DNA of 64,000 nucleotides from NCBI GenBank assembly GCA_963969495.1, contig OZ018322.1:157076848-157140847 (forward strand), written 5' to 3'. Origin of the DNA: Ceratothoa steindachneri. Lineage: Eukaryota; Arthropoda; Malacostraca; Isopoda; Cymothoidae. The translations under genes and the position numbers were made by a program. Position 1 is the stretch's first letter; each line of letters starts with the position of its first letter. The notes below the pieces were generated by a model. It was not told where the DNA came from. It was given only the letters and a program-made list of their open reading frames with translations, and did no database searches. Shown here in pieces: positions 1-10,785 of the stretch.

Positions 1-3
1 TAA

Positions 4-276
4 AAAAAACTATCAACAACACACAAAACGGAAAATATTGACATAAACAGAGAATGGAAAGGGTCGTGGGGACTCGAGCTAATCCGAGGATTAAAAGATT
101 TAAAAAGGGAAAACAAATATAAAGTTAAATGGAGGGGATGGTTTGCTAAACCATTTAAAGCACAGGATAAGGTTGAAAAAAGAATTGAATACTCAGAGGT
201 AACGTTCGGCTTACGTAATTATACTTGTTGTGCAGAGGAAGGCAACGTGAAGGATTTTTTTTCAGGCCGCTGGTGA
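4..276 (+). pseudogene. C-terminal ORF remnant of an LTR retroelement
   Basis: A reading frame of about 90 codons is open from just after the TAA at position 1 to a TGA at 274-276. It has no methionine near its start, so it is the tail of a longer ORF cut by the window edge or by decay. Visible strings include KYKVKWRGW, which faintly recalls a chromodomain strand, and a C-terminal NVKDFFSGRW. A purine tract and a TG-starting, TATA-containing segment with tandem repeats follow at once, as expected at the 3' end of an LTR element. It is therefore probably the end of pol or of a third ORF. I do not recognise the protein itself; an envelope-like tail is equally possible. No catalytic motif is visible. 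Confidence 0.35.
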
Positions 277-285
277 GTTCCAGCC

Positions 286-298
286 AAAGGGGGCGGAA
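286..298 (+). promoter_or_regulatory. Polypurine tract, candidate 3' LTR junction
   Basis: The run AAAGGGGGCGGAA lies ten bases after the ORF stop at 276 and just before TGATACTAACG at 304. A purine run directly before a TG-initiated repeat is the usual primer site for plus-strand DNA synthesis in LTR elements. The single C is atypical. No matching 5' LTR is visible, so this is positional inference. Confidence 0.35.
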
Positions 299-329
299 TT
301 AAATGATACTAACGTGGCGTCTGGGGAAT

Positions 330-722
330 GAGAACCGTTTCTTGACGAACGGCTTGAAGAACAATGGCTGTTCTACGTTGTTCTCTTCTGAACAACAGGG
401 GGGAGGAACGTCTCTTGTCTACGGGCTCGAGAACAATGGATGTTCTAATGTTGTTCTCTTCTGAACAACAAGAGGGAAGGATGAGAACCGTTTCTTGGCG
501 AACGGGCTCAAACGAACAATAGCTGTTCTACGTTGTTCTCTACTAAACAACAGGGAGGGGGGGGGAGAACCGTTTCTTGTCAACGGGCTTAAACGAACAA
601 TGGCTGTTCTAACGTTGTTCTCTTTCTCAACAACAGTGAAAGGGTGAGAACCGTTTCTTGGCGAACGGGCTCAAAAGAACAATGGCTGTTCTAAAGTTGT
701 TCTCTTTCTCAACAACAGGGGA
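330..722 (+). repeat. Five-copy ~80-bp tandem repeat with internal hairpins
   Basis: Unit starts at about 330, 404, 483, 565 and 646 are marked by GAGAACCGTTTCTTG or a variant, giving a period of 74-82 bases. Each unit carries two short inverted repeats: AGAACA-ATGGC-TGTTCT and GTTGTTC-TCTTCT-GAACAAC, with small differences between copies. G-rich runs of variable length join the units. The repeats lie 190 bases upstream of a TATA box. Confidence 0.8.
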
Positions 723-909
723 AGCCTTGTGGACTTGGCTTCACGAAGGCTCGAACCTTGGCACTCAAGGGATATTGTCCTTCTTCTGGACAAGTGATGG
801 TGAATCTCGAGGTTGAGGTCCCTTGACGCACAAGGTGAGAGTTGGTCGTAGTGATGTTTTGCGACGAAAATCTGGATCTCCAATCTCAATCTTAGTGGAT
901 AAGTTTCCA

Positions 910-918
910 TATAAATAG
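910..918 (+). promoter_or_regulatory. TATA box, candidate LTR promoter
   Basis: TATAAATAG is a strong match to the metazoan TATA consensus. It lies downstream of the 80-bp repeats in the candidate U3. Transcription would start roughly 25-30 bases further on. Support is motif plus context only. Confidence 0.4.
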
Positions 919-1160
919 TCAGGACATCTCCTTAGCGTGGGGTTCATTTAGGTGGGAGCTTTAAGAGAATGCACAGCTGAGCCTGGGAACAATGCCTTAT
1001 CTGCCTATAAGCCTAACTCAATCTGGCGAGGTCGGCGCATGGGACGACGGGGGAAGATAAACCTCCTTGTTTAAACATTGACTCAGGTGGCTGCGATAAG
1101 GCGCCAGGCTTCAAAGCGAAGATGCACGTGGGTAGCCTCGTGGTCTTAAATAACATGTGA

Positions 1161-2853
1161 TTGTAGTTGAAATTACGCGGCCTCAACCCGTTCTATCACA
1201 ATAACACTCACCTGTGTTTTAAAATAAATTTTCGCTGTCAAAAGATTTATTTTACTTATTTAATAGAGAGATGGAAAAGAAAGACAGACGGAGAAAAAGA
1301 AAGGCCATATAGTCAGAGTGGAAAAGAGCAAATGCTGGTCCGATTGTCCATTCGTCGTACTTCTGCATTTCCATGAACACATCTGATCATAATCTAGAGA
1401 TCCACCCATTCGGAGCAGTTGTGGCGGCAAAAATACAGCAAACCCTTGGATGTGAAGATTTTAATGCCTGAAGGGTATTCAGTTCGCTGTGAGTTGGTAT
1501 AAATCACAATACATTCTCCTAACCGAGAACGGACGGCACGTAAATTATCGTATCCAAAGTTGTATTATTACTAGCTGATCAACTCGGATTTAAAGTAGGA
1601 AGTAGCGCCATGGAGAGACCCACTATTATAAAACCATCGGTAGAAAGCGTAGAAGTTGATCCCCTGATCGGATTAAGAGCCAGCCGTGTACACTCGCCCT
1701 ACTCCTACGTGAAATGGAGCCTGCTTCAAGAATTCTGAACGTAGTACTCCCTATGCTTTGTTGGCAGAAGCGTACCCCAAAACTTACAAAGTAGCTACCA
1801 TTTATGATCACGTCCTGGGTATAACCAGCAGCACCTTCATTCAGAAGATACATTTTTTTTAAAATTTAGTAACCTATCTGGCGACTGCTTACTTGGTCAG
1901 AAGATACAACGAGCTCTCGAAGAATTGGGTAAGGTCTAAACCCCAAACGTTTAGTGTATGATTTACCTTAACTTCGGTAAAGGCACTGTTGTGATCTGAC
2001 ACAGACGAAGTGAGCGCTCCTAGAGGCAAAGGGATTCGGTGGACGAGCAGGCAAAAACTAATAATAAACTCTGTAGGCTTTAGGGTTGGCGGCAGCTAAC
2101 CAGCATCGGCAGTGATGTTCTCTACTTGGTACATCCTGAAAGCAACGGTAGCAAAGCGGAGAGCAGTGTGATGGATCTATTCCAACTTTTGTAATACACG
2201 CTCGGCTTTGGATGCTTAAGGTTTGCTTATGCAGTCTCGCTTAGAATGAATAAATGACTGGTAAATGTCGGAAAGTATTAATATTATGCATCCTAAGTGA
2301 TGAAATTTATGAAAAGAAATATGTTCATATTTAGGTACGAAAGACATTAAACCTGTGAATATGCGCCTCTTAAGTGAGTTTTTGGTCAAATACAAGACAA
2401 AGAAGCAATGCAACTCTACCGTAGACAAACGCCACCATTTCCGACCAACATTTTGTCTGAGTTAATCAATGGATGATGACAAAATGACACGCACCTTAGT
2501 GTGGCCATAGAAAAGCAAAACCTTTGCCGTTAAATGAAGCAAGAGATGCTGTTTAGAGTTTTTTTTATTCCACATGGACGCCGAAATGTAGGCATCTGGG
2601 GCTCGTCATAAGGGATCAAAAGGTCGTCTACTTACATGATAGGGAGAAAGTCTTACGTCAACAAGGAGTTGCTAGTGTCTATTCCCTTGGGTAAAAAGGA
2701 ACACTTAGGATACTTTCCTGAGAAACACTCACTTCCTGGCTTATATGACTGGAGAAAGCTCCCACCATCCGTTCGCGTAATCGACGGTCTGGCAGGAACT
2801 CAGAAAAGAGGTTTCGGGGGAATTCCCTTTTCCTCATAATATGGATGGTTTAC
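1161..2853. other. No gene recognised
   Basis: The sequence is moderately AT-rich with only short, unrelated open frames on both strands. None has a motif, compositional signal or frame continuity suggesting a real exon. It may be old LTR-element interior decayed beyond recognition, since the flanks on both sides are element-derived. Confidence 0.5.
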
Positions 2854-2881
2854 ATGATACCGTATTGTAATACGATATCAT
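2854..2881. repeat. 28-bp near-perfect palindrome
   Basis: ATGATACCGTATT and AATACGATATCAT are reverse complements at 12 of 13 positions, separated by GT. It would form a tight hairpin. No associated gene is seen. Confidence 0.6.
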
Positions 2882-4395
2882 AAGCGTTCTTCCCCTCAAA
2901 CACCAGCGTGGCGAAGTCCCGTTCACGAAGGAATGCTGTGAATATAGCATTGTTTCAGCCAAAGCAGACCATTGGATGTGGAATGTAACTTGTAAATGCC
3001 GCACTGTGGCGCTGACGATTACAAAACATATCTTTGATAATTTTTTCCATCAACTTGGCAGAAACTGGTCGGAGTAGTGGGTATCTGCTGGCGAAGCAAA
3101 AAGCAAGCACGGTAGATTTTCGTCAGCAATTTGGGAAGATTCCGTTTGTACGGATACTTTTGAACATGGCTAAAATAGGCAATGCTTCTCTTTATCATAT
3201 ATCAAAACATGGCAGAAGATTTTTTCTGGACTTTACAGGATATACAAATACGAATAAGGGTGGAACGCAGCTCGCCTATTGAACACAGGTCATTGAAGAG
3301 TTCGCAACCTCTCAAATGAAATATAATTTGAGGCATTCAGCCAGCCCAAAACGTACTTCAAATTCTGTCTTAGTAGTATACTGGCTAGAGAATGCAGAGT
3401 AAGCGGTCGTGAAGGACTCAGCCAAGAAGATAGGGTAAGAATTGTGGTTTACTTCCGATATATTTTATGAATGCAACATGCAAGAACTTGGCCGAGATTC
3501 GCTTGATCCGGAATTGTCAAGAAAAATATATGTCCGACAAGAAATCCGGCCCGTGTGTTTCGAAACTTATCAGAACCTATTTCTCGCTTTAGGAAATTTT
3601 CACGGGGGCAAAATATTTAGGTGTTAATTGTAGCACATATAGAGATATCGCTTTTCTTTCATGACGTCACAATTTAAGATGATCAAGGAGTGAGAGAGAG
3701 AGAGAGAGAGAGATCAGCGCACAAAACGGCTAGAATTGAAGCTGTCGGAGAAGAATTGAGCAACATCATCAAACATCCTTACCTTGCTGACTGAATCTTG
3801 TAAGTCATTCTTTACCTTAAATGCGGACCACCGCACCAGTTCCAAGTAATTCCGAGGCGATTTCACAGTCGGCAGCAGATAGGCAAAATATATTTGAGTG
3901 GGAAGTGATGAGAACTATGAAGGTCTTTGACCCCTACCACTCAAAATTAGGGTGTGGATTCGGAGAGCATAATGATAAATAAATGCAAGAAAAATGAACA
4001 TTTCTCAGAGAGTGATAGGTTAATTCCTTTAGAATAAGGAGACGGATCTCCAGCTCTTCAAACTCGTATGCAAGAAGCAGGTCCATGGTATTGAACGTGT
4101 ACCCAGCCGAGGAGTGGTGACTGGTGCCCAACTTTGAAAATCCCTTAGTAGGAGATTAGGCCTCTACCACAGTGCACGACCAGCAGATGTATTCTACATC
4201 GAGGTTAGATGATATGTAGTTGCAATAATACTGCCTCAGATGTGATATTTAATGCCAAGAAAACGGAGACATCATGTCGTATGTGTATTGGGCTTCCACC
4301 ACCCCGGTTGGCGTTACATCGATATTTGGAATGGTCAGACTTTCCAAGTAGAGGAGAGCGGTGAGGGAGCCTAATCTCCCGTCTGTAATGTGTGC
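2882..4395. other. No gene recognised; contains a (GA)n microsatellite
   Basis: Apart from a (GA)n run at 3,692-3,713, I see no repeat family or coding signal. Open frames of 60-80 codons occur on both strands but show no recognisable motif. Confidence 0.5.
3692..3713. repeat. (GA)n microsatellite
   Basis: Eleven uninterrupted GA dinucleotides in otherwise complex sequence. Confidence 0.95.
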
Positions 4396-4815
4396 CCGTA
4401 CTATCAGAAAGATATAGTGAAATTAGAACAGGTCCAACGAAGGCTCACTAAAATGATACCAATTCTAAGGAATTAAACCTACGAAGAGCCACTTAGAGTA
4501 ATGAATCTCTTTCTGTTAAATCACCGTAGATTAAGAGGGGACTTAATTCAAGTCTTTAAAATTATCAAAGGCATATACAATATGGATCGCAATAAATATT
4601 TCACTATCGACCAGTCAAATTACACGATAAGAAACGGTTGTAAAATTATAGGTAATCATTTTAATTCGCACGAATCTAAGAACCCTTTTAACTGAATCGT
4701 GAACTTATGGAATAGGCTTCCTCGTAAGGTAATAGACTGCAACACCATAGATACTTTCAAATGCCGTAGAGAAAAATACTTTGAATCAAATCCCCGACTA
4801 ACAGCGTTTTTATAG
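4396..4815 (+). pseudogene. CR1/L2-like LINE ORF2, C-terminal remnant
   Basis: The translation carries the signature that follows the reverse transcriptase in CR1/L2-type LINEs: LEQVQRRLTKMIP, a helix with HRRLRGDLIQVFKIIKG, and then NLWNRLPRKVIDCNTIDTFK, ending at a TAG at 4,813-4,815. In intact elements this segment follows the RT palm and thumb and precedes a short 3' UTR. Two in-frame stops interrupt it, one after the first block and one before NLWNRLP, so it is dead. The RT catalytic part is absent upstream, which fits a 5'-truncated insertion. It belongs to the same broad class as the elements at 30.1-34.3 and 48.1-49.1 kb but lies on the opposite strand. Confidence 0.75.
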
Positions 4816-5602
4816 CGATTAACTAACTCTCGAACATTCAGGTGTCAGGTTAACCCAATTTCCCCTAAATAAATTTCACTTCGGGATCTTTCCCATGTTT
4901 CCTGTACATCTTTCTCTCTCTGACAAGACACTCTGTTGATAAAAAGAAAAAGAAAGAGCATGTTCTAAGCCTAGATGAGTAAGATAATTTGATTCTACAT
5001 CTATATAAAATGTAAATACGTTTCTGTCATCTTTTTCAGAACACATAAATCCTACATATGTACATGAATAAATAAATTTTAAAATATCCTACAAAAAATT
5101 TGCATCTCCAAACGGTACTAGCAGTGTCCAATAGGTCAAAAAGTTTTAAAATAAGGTGTTCCTGCTCTCCTGTTAAAATTTCCTGGTTGTGTCTATTTTC
5201 TAGCACTACTAAGTATTTATTTTCACTATTCTAAGCCCGGAAACGGATGGAAGAGGTGGGTGGTGGATTGACTTCATCTTTGCTATCTATGCTTTACCCG
5301 AAGTATTGTATATAGTTAGAATTTAGGATATATTATAAAGATATTTCTATTGTAATGGACCGTGTCGTAGAATTCCCCCACCTTGTTGTTTTTATTCTAA
5401 GAGTGTCTAATATATATTTGATATCTGAATATCTTAACGAACAGAGCCGTTCCGAAACACGTAAGGATATAAGAGAAACAACACTAATTCCCAAAATGAA
5501 CTTATATTTTAACTTTAACCATTGAATACACAACATCTAAAGATTAACTACAGCAATAATATTATCATAAAAAAGAATTAATTAAATTATTTTACGCCTC
5601 AA
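4816..5602. other. No gene recognised
   Basis: AT-rich sequence with no repeat or coding signal that I can identify. The first part may include the 3' UTR of the LINE remnant ending at 4,815. Confidence 0.45.
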
Positions 5603-5613
5603 GGGGGGGGGGG
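5603..5613. repeat. Poly-G tract
   Basis: Eleven consecutive G at the left edge of the duplicated GC-richer segment that follows. Similar runs occur at 6,683-6,698 and near 557-565. Confidence 0.9.
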
Positions 5614-5614
5614 C

Positions 5615-6235
5615 GGTTCTTCAGGACGAGAACAATTTAGGTGCTTTATGCAACACCTAGGCAGTCGTGGTCTCTCGGGCGAGAGTGAGTCAAACTTGGT
5701 TCTTAAATCCAGTTAACTTGGAGTGCGATGTGACCACCGAGTAACGAGTTCGAGAAGGAGCTTTCCTCCTTCGTTAATTATTTCCTCATGGACGAGGACT
5801 GAGCTCGGGAAGGGTCTTCTTCAAGGGCGAGGATCGATGAGACCGGGTTTCTCTGAAGAGAATAAGTTACTTAAAGTTCGGTTTGGTAACCGGAAACTAG
5901 CTCGAGGATAAGCTTATTCTTAGTTCTAGTCTTCTTCAAGGGCGAGTATAACAGAGGGAGGTTTCTCTGACGAGAATAATTTGAACTTGGTTCCTTACCA
6001 AGTTAAATTAGGAGTTCGGTACGGCCACGGAGTAACGGGCTCAAAGGGGAGCCTTTTCCTTTTTCTTTTATTAATTCCTCAAGGACGAGGAATACCCCTG
6101 GTGTTTAAGGTGCACCAGGATATGAGGAGTCTCTGGCGAGAGTAAGTTGAACTTAACAAAGTTAACTTATCGTTTGGTTTGATAACCAGGGACCAGCTCG
6201 AAGATGAGCTTCTTCTTAGCCCCTTAAGGTAGGAA
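5615..6235 (+). repeat. Diverged ~295-bp tandem duplication, LTR-like
   Basis: The segment containing GGAGTGCGATGTGACCACCG at 5,720 is repeated at 6,011 as GGAGTTCGGTACGGCCACGG. The segment containing AGCTCGAGGATAAGCTTATT at about 5,899 is repeated near 6,194. The offset is 291-295 bases. Shared pieces also include CTCAAGGACGAGGA-like blocks and repeated GGTTTCTCTGA. The composition (GGGCTC, GACGAG, ACGGGCTCAAA) resembles the candidate U3 repeats at 330-722, so this could be a repeat-bearing U3 of a related LTR. That link is weak. Confidence 0.6.
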
Positions 6236-7215
6236 GCCCTGCCTCTCTTGAACGGTACTTTTTGGTCTGGTGAGCCAAGTACACTACCTCTCCAGTCTCG
6301 GTAGTTCGGTTTGATCCGAAGACTTCGTCACCTGGAGACTGACATATACAACCCTGATTTTCCTCAGAGTTCCTCATTTATACCTTGTCACCTCACTGGG
6401 GGAGTGGTAAGGGGGGAAAGGGGCTTGAGGACGGCCCCAGGAGAGTTCTTTTGGGCAACGGTTTTTCCCACGAAGTCAAACATTGGCTCCTCGTTAGCCT
6501 TCGAGATTGGGAGAAACACGTCTCCAATTTCTTATTTGACGTGAAACTGGATCTCACTCTCCTGGGGATCTTAAATTTTGACCTTTAGAGTCAAAATTTA
6601 TGCTTTTGACTCGCCGATGCCTGGGCCGGATGTCTTTGCGGTAACCGCCTTGTATCTCCACCAAGAGTGAACGGGGTGGGGTGGGGGGGGGGGGGGGGTA
6701 AGTGACGATTCCCCTACAGACAGAACGGTCTCTTAAAGTAGTTACTATCTTCCTCATTATCTTATATCTCAGGCAACCTAGTTTGGAACGCAATGTCTGT
6801 TGTGTCCTGTTCATCTATGTAACTCTATGTATGTAACTCTTTTGAGGAGTTTCCTCGGTAGACTACTCATTTTACGAAGTTTTTGGTAGATTGCCGCATC
6901 ACCTGTACATCATCAGAAGCGCATTCACAATAGCTCTCTGGTAAGCGTCAGGTGCCTTTACCAGAAGACTTCTTCCTCAAAAAGTGTATGGTTCTGTTCC
7001 ATACTGAGAACCTTGACTAATTCCTGAAGTTAATGGATCTTGTGTCCTTTGAGCAACATGTTTCCATTAGTTGAGAGAATCGGCGAATCGGCAGATGACT
7101 CATACATCCCCTGAAATTCTTTGGAAGGAGAGCATCCCATGATTTACTGCAAGTTTTTTTATTTATCTTATTCATAGGAGATTATCCGTGGATGAAACTT
7201 AGCCTTAGTGGTGGT
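6236..7215. other. No gene recognised; G tract and short tandem motif
   Basis: The stretch holds a 16-base G run at 6,683-6,698 and a partial tandem of ATGTAACTCT at 6,816-6,840. The latter resembles the short 3' terminal repeats of CR1-type LINEs, such as the ATGTAACT pair at about 48.09 kb, but no LINE body adjoins it. Open frames on both strands here look incidental. Confidence 0.4.
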
Positions 7216-7515
7216 CTATAACTGGGTTATTTTCTGCTTTTTAGAAAGATTCTTTCGTCTATGAGCCTTTGGATTGCCTGCGACCTTCGGAAGGTCTCTA
7301 TCTTGCCATTCCTGCCACAGGTTGTTGGGTATTGCGATTTTGGACTCGCAAAGCTCACGAAATGTTTGCAAAATGCTCGCTACTGGTTTACGGTCAGCTA
7401 ACCACCCTCTTGGAGTGATTCGTAGCTCAATGGCCCCTTTCTCACCGTGCCTCTCTAAGGGGAAGAAGAACCTTGTTGAATTTTTTCCATCGAGAGTTGT
7501 TTTCTTTGGCTGCAA
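7216..7515 (-). CDS. Unassigned 99-codon ORF (hypothetical, possibly spurious)
   Basis: A minus-strand frame of 99 codons starts with MQPKKTTLDGK. It carries a mixed, protein-like central part (ELRITPRGWLADRKPVAS, LCESKIAIPNNLWQEWQ) and a lysine/arginine-rich end. I recognise no family. The plus strand is also open across most of the interval, so openness alone is weak evidence. The location, downstream in the minus direction of the gypsy gag/pol debris at 9.0-10.8 kb, would allow it to be a lineage-specific ORF of that element, but nothing in the sequence proves this. No promoter or splice site was identified. Confidence 0.2.
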   Translation of the reverse strand: MQPKKTTLDGKNSTRFFFPLERHGEKGAIELRITPRGWLADRKPVASILQTFRELCESKIAIPNNLWQEWQDRDLPKVAGNPKAHRRKNLSKKQKITQL

Positions 7516-7559
7516 ATTCCGCGTGCTTCTTTACATGCAGGTGGACCATTGAGAAAGAG

Positions 7560-8125
7560 AAGAGAAGGGTAGGGGGCTGCTTCACTAACTAGAGAGACAC
7601 TCGAGGATCACTCTCAGGGAGGTAGTGAGGTGGAAAACTTCTTTACGCGTAGACATGCAGAGAGGGAAGCCCTTTTTAAATTGGAAAGAGTTTGGAAGGC
7701 CCTGAGAAGGAATAGTTGAGGGGTTAACCTTTTTCTCCGTGAAGGTGGACCTGCTACAAGGCAATTCAGTAAGTTCTAAATTGCTAACCCACTTACCAGT
7801 TGTTCGAATTGGAGATTTCCTTCCTGCGGATAAGGAGGTACTGTTAGGCTCATTTTACATATCAATATCAAGGTGCCGCGAGATTTATTTATTTTGCTTC
7901 TACTTGTGTTCGAAAAAACACGATTGCACTAAAACATCTGTGAGCAAATAAAAAAAAAGTAATGTGTGGTGGGATACATCTCGAGTCCAACTGCTCCCAT
8001 TTTTACCATATCGGTCTTTCAAAATTTAAGAGGGTCCTACTCTGTATAGACTCTCTTACACACATTGACCGGAAATATTCCATTTGACAATCACACCCCA
8101 AAGACCGCAGCTCCAAACTGAGTAG

Positions 8126-8127
<2 letters not shown>
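7560..8127. other. No gene recognised
   Basis: Mixed-composition sequence with no motif I can assign. A plus-strand frame of 70 codons at 7,739-7,951 shows nothing recognisable. Confidence 0.45.

Positions 8128-8168
<41 letters not shown>
8128..8168. repeat. (GA)n microsatellite
   Basis: About twenty uninterrupted GA/AG dinucleotides. Confidence 0.95.
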
Positions 8169-8171
<3 letters not shown>

Positions 8172-8364
8172 GACAGGTTGGAAACTCTTAATAACTACTA
8201 ATATTCGTTTACAAGACGGCCTGAATCTTTAAATGTGTTATGTAACATATCCGGGGACGTGACGGGAGAAGTTTAGTTGGCCTGGCAGAACAAGGTAGTA
8301 AACCCCTCCTACATAGGCAGTACTGCCTATTTTCACTAGAAAACGACCAGATACAAGTGGTAGC

Positions 8365-8826
8365 CCAACCGCGGGCCTCCTGACCTCGTAGGTAATTGGA
8401 TCTTTTGAGTTCGGCGATTAACTGGGTGTTTTTCCTAGCGAGTTGTTCAACCATCAGCTCGATAAATTTCTTCCGCAGTTCCATGGGGCGAGTTTCTTAT
8501 TAGAGCTGCTTAATAGCCTTTAGAGGCTTCCTTGGGACGGGCAGATCGATTTGGCTACCTACCGGACAGGGAGATCAGAGCCATTCGGCAGTTTGACTGT
8601 TAGGCAAACGCCTAACCTTCTCACGCACCTCAACTTCTTGTTCTTTTCTCTCGCTCTCTCCCAAGAGGGATTTTAATATATATGGCCACTTGACCCTCTG
8701 GGTGGCGTTACGTTGTAATCTCTCTACATTTAGCTCCCTCCTAAAAAAAATAACGGGGGGGGGATTTTCAATTCCGATACTTACAACACTTCAAAAAGGG
8801 AAATTACTGACCAATATTTCATACAA
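8365..8826 (-). repeat. Repeat copy A, gypsy-associated (paired with 12,430-12,966)
   Basis: This stretch aligns collinearly with 12,430-12,966, sharing blocks such as ATTAACTGGGTGTTTT, CTAGCGAGTTGTTCAACCA and TTACTGACCAATATTTCATA. Read on the minus strand, the repeat holds a purine run AGGAGGGAGC followed by TAAATG, a possible polypurine tract/LTR junction near 8,740. Further on is an open stretch beginning MELRKKFIELMVEQLARKN, which looks coding (charged helix). A pair of direct repeats flanking a gag region suggests LTRs. However, similarity appears to extend past the candidate junction, so the pair may instead be two gypsy fragments or a segmental duplication. Copy A has only four AT dinucleotides where copy B has a long (AT)n. 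Confidence 0.6.
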
Positions 8827-9039
8827 TAAACTTCGAGTTCACCAGGAAATTTCTCGATAACGTCTGCGCCTGACCATACATTAATACATACATGAATGTC
8901 CCAGCTTGTGCAATTCTTATTTACAATTATGGGGTTACTCGCCCCTTCTTAATTACAACTCTACAAATTAACAATTTATATTACACTTATATGCCTAACC
9001 TTACCTATCTTAGATCGATCAAAATTACTATAATATCTT

Positions 9040-9842
9040 AGTCTGAATACACCTTAGTCTTCGATAGGATTCCGACTTAACAAGTCGGCCATTGAATTCT
9101 CGGACTCTTTTATGTAGTGACCGAAGTACTGATACTCTATCGGAGCCTTCCATTCTTACTCTTATTTTTACTTAAATATGACAACGGCTTATGATCACAT
9201 CCAACTTAAACTCGTGCTCTATTAGGTAATATTTGAATTTACCTATTGACCATATTATAGCCAAAGATTTGATTTTGACGGTGGCGTAGGCTTTTTCTCT
9301 ACTCGAAAGCTTCCTACCGACATACGCTATGGGATAGCTAGTTTAGTCATCTTAGTTTTTAAGCAATACTCCACCGATCCGTTTTTGCTTATGTTGGTGC
9401 CAATTTTAAAGGTCTTGTTGGGATTCGGTAGACGGAGAATAGGCGCAGCTATGAGTTTTTCTTTAAGAATGTTCATGGAATCTTCCACATATCTCCCGTA
9501 TAATAGCTCAAAGGGCGAGAATCCGAGTGTCCCGTGAGACATTGCTCTGCATGCGAACAGGGCCACAGGCAGGTATTTGTGCAAATGATGGTTTGGGTTT
9601 ACTGCGCCATCATGGAATTGTTGGCCGCCTAGCGAGATTTTGTTGAAGAGAAAGTTCACCAGTTGTTCGCGGCCTTCAGATCTTGGCGCTGGGAGAGAGG
9701 GAGCATCAGATTGTCCGGCCAAGAGCGCGGCAGTCAAGTTTTGCACCTGTTGGCTTGAGGTCTCCTTCAGTCTGGAGTTCTGTGGACACTGGAAACTAAG
9801 GTGACCTAATATCCCGCAGGTACAACAGGTAATGGGTTTCAT
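9040..9842 (-). pseudogene. Scrambled gypsy fragment: gag zinc knuckle, integrase end, RNase H
   Basis: The 171-codon frame 9,842-9,327 contains a CCHC knuckle (Cys6, Cys9, His14, Cys19). Residues ~87-127 match the integrase segment containing LPVALFACRAMSHGTLGFSP and FELLYGR. From ~127 on (LIAAPILRLPNPNKTF) it matches the RT-RNase H connection. Beyond the stop, other frames continue RNase H-like strings (GRKLSSREKAYAT, LAIIWSIGKFKYYLIEHEF) down to about 9,040. In Ty3/gypsy elements the order is gag, protease, RT, RNase H, integrase, so integrase before RNase H is non-native. The join falls at ILKE/KL, a short shared string. Stops and frameshifts make it non-functional. It is the same subfamily as the 13.2-13.9 and 27.0-27.7 kb fragments. 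Confidence 0.8.
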
Positions 9843-10785
9843 GGGATAAGTGCTGGTATTAGGGTGTGACCCTTGGGGAACCCTAACCCCTTTTTGACTC
9901 TTTGCTCCTCCAAAACTTGGCTTATATGTTACTTTTAGGGCTGAGAAGTTAAAGGGCTTCTACTACAAATGCCTTGGGGGCTGCCCATTTTACTTTGCGG
10001 AGGGAGTTTTCTCTTTTTTGTACTCCCTCGGATATAACTGATGATTCACCGCCTGGAGATCAGCCTCGTCCAGGCACTCGTTTAAGGTAGAAGCCTTTCT
10101 GTCGCTAACAAACGCACGGATCTCTGGGGGTAGTGTGCTTAGAAATTGATCTTTTAGAATGAAGTCGACGACCGCGGTGACCTCATTCTCTACCTCTGTG
10201 GATTACATCCGAAACAGTAGGCTTCGAGGAAGCTCAAAGCCAAAATGTTTGTAAGTTTGTCCAGGTCTTATTCGGGTCTTCCTGAACTTCATCCTATATT
10301 CTTACGGGTTGAGGTTTGTTGCCGAGAGAAGTTCGGCCTTGAGAGTGGAATAGTCCACAGTCGCCTCTAAGGGTAGAGCTATGATATCTCTCTCATCTTC
10401 TTCTAGGTCCCAATTATTGAGTTTGAATATTTTCTCAAAATGGGAGAGATATGAGCATAATTCTTCTTCGTCCCTGTACTCCGGAAGTTTCATGCTGGCC
10501 GCTGGTGAAACTCCGGTTTTGGATGGCACTGACTGCACCTCTAACTGGTCTTTGTTAAGAACTCTTTCATGGGCTCTTATCTTCTCTCTTTCCTCAGCTT
10601 CCAGTTTCACTTTACATTCTTCGGCTTCCAATTTCATCTTACGTTCTTCCCTTCTTTCTTCTGTTTCGTTTCTCTCCTTCTCCTGAATATACGAATTCAA
10701 CTCGGGTCCTTCCAGTCTGAGGCTTTGACCTTGCTTCCATCGCGCTTATGTCAGTCATCTACTTTGTTGTAAATCGAGCTTGACC
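9843..10785 (-). pseudogene. Ty3/gypsy-like gag, decayed
   Basis: On the minus strand, an LRLEGPELNSYIQEKERNE-type start leads into a Glu/Lys/Arg-rich helix (10,700-10,550) and then MKLPEYRDEEELCSYLSHFE, the usual start of a gypsy capsid domain. The open frame ends at 10,302, and another frame carries YRMKFRKTRIRPGQTYKHF and FLSTLPPEIRAFVSDRK down to about 10,020, the capsid C-terminal half. The gag zinc knuckle follows at 9,827-9,786 in the chimeric ORF. Gag proteins of this kind package element RNA into virus-like particles. At least one frameshift and two stops break it. Family assignment rests on the capsid strings plus neighbouring pol pieces. Confidence 0.7.

Larger units (their letters stand above)
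304..1160 (+). mobile_element. Candidate LTR (U3 repeats, TATA box; 3' edge uncertain)
   Basis: The segment begins with TGATACTAACG after the purine tract. It holds five tandem ~80-bp repeats (330-722), then about 190 bases of unrepeated sequence, then TATAAATAG at 910-918. This order matches U3 enhancer repeats, core promoter, R and U5. The right edge is a guess: no CA terminus, primer-binding site or target duplication was identified, and AATAAA-like sequence occurs at about 1,222. I found no second copy in the window, so it is either the surviving LTR of a truncated element or a non-LTR promoter region. Confidence 0.35.

Noticed and set aside
7274..7552. Plus-strand 92-codon frame opposite the 99-codon minus-strand ORF
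   Set aside because: No family on either strand; the minus frame has slightly more protein-like composition, so only that one was listed, at low confidence.
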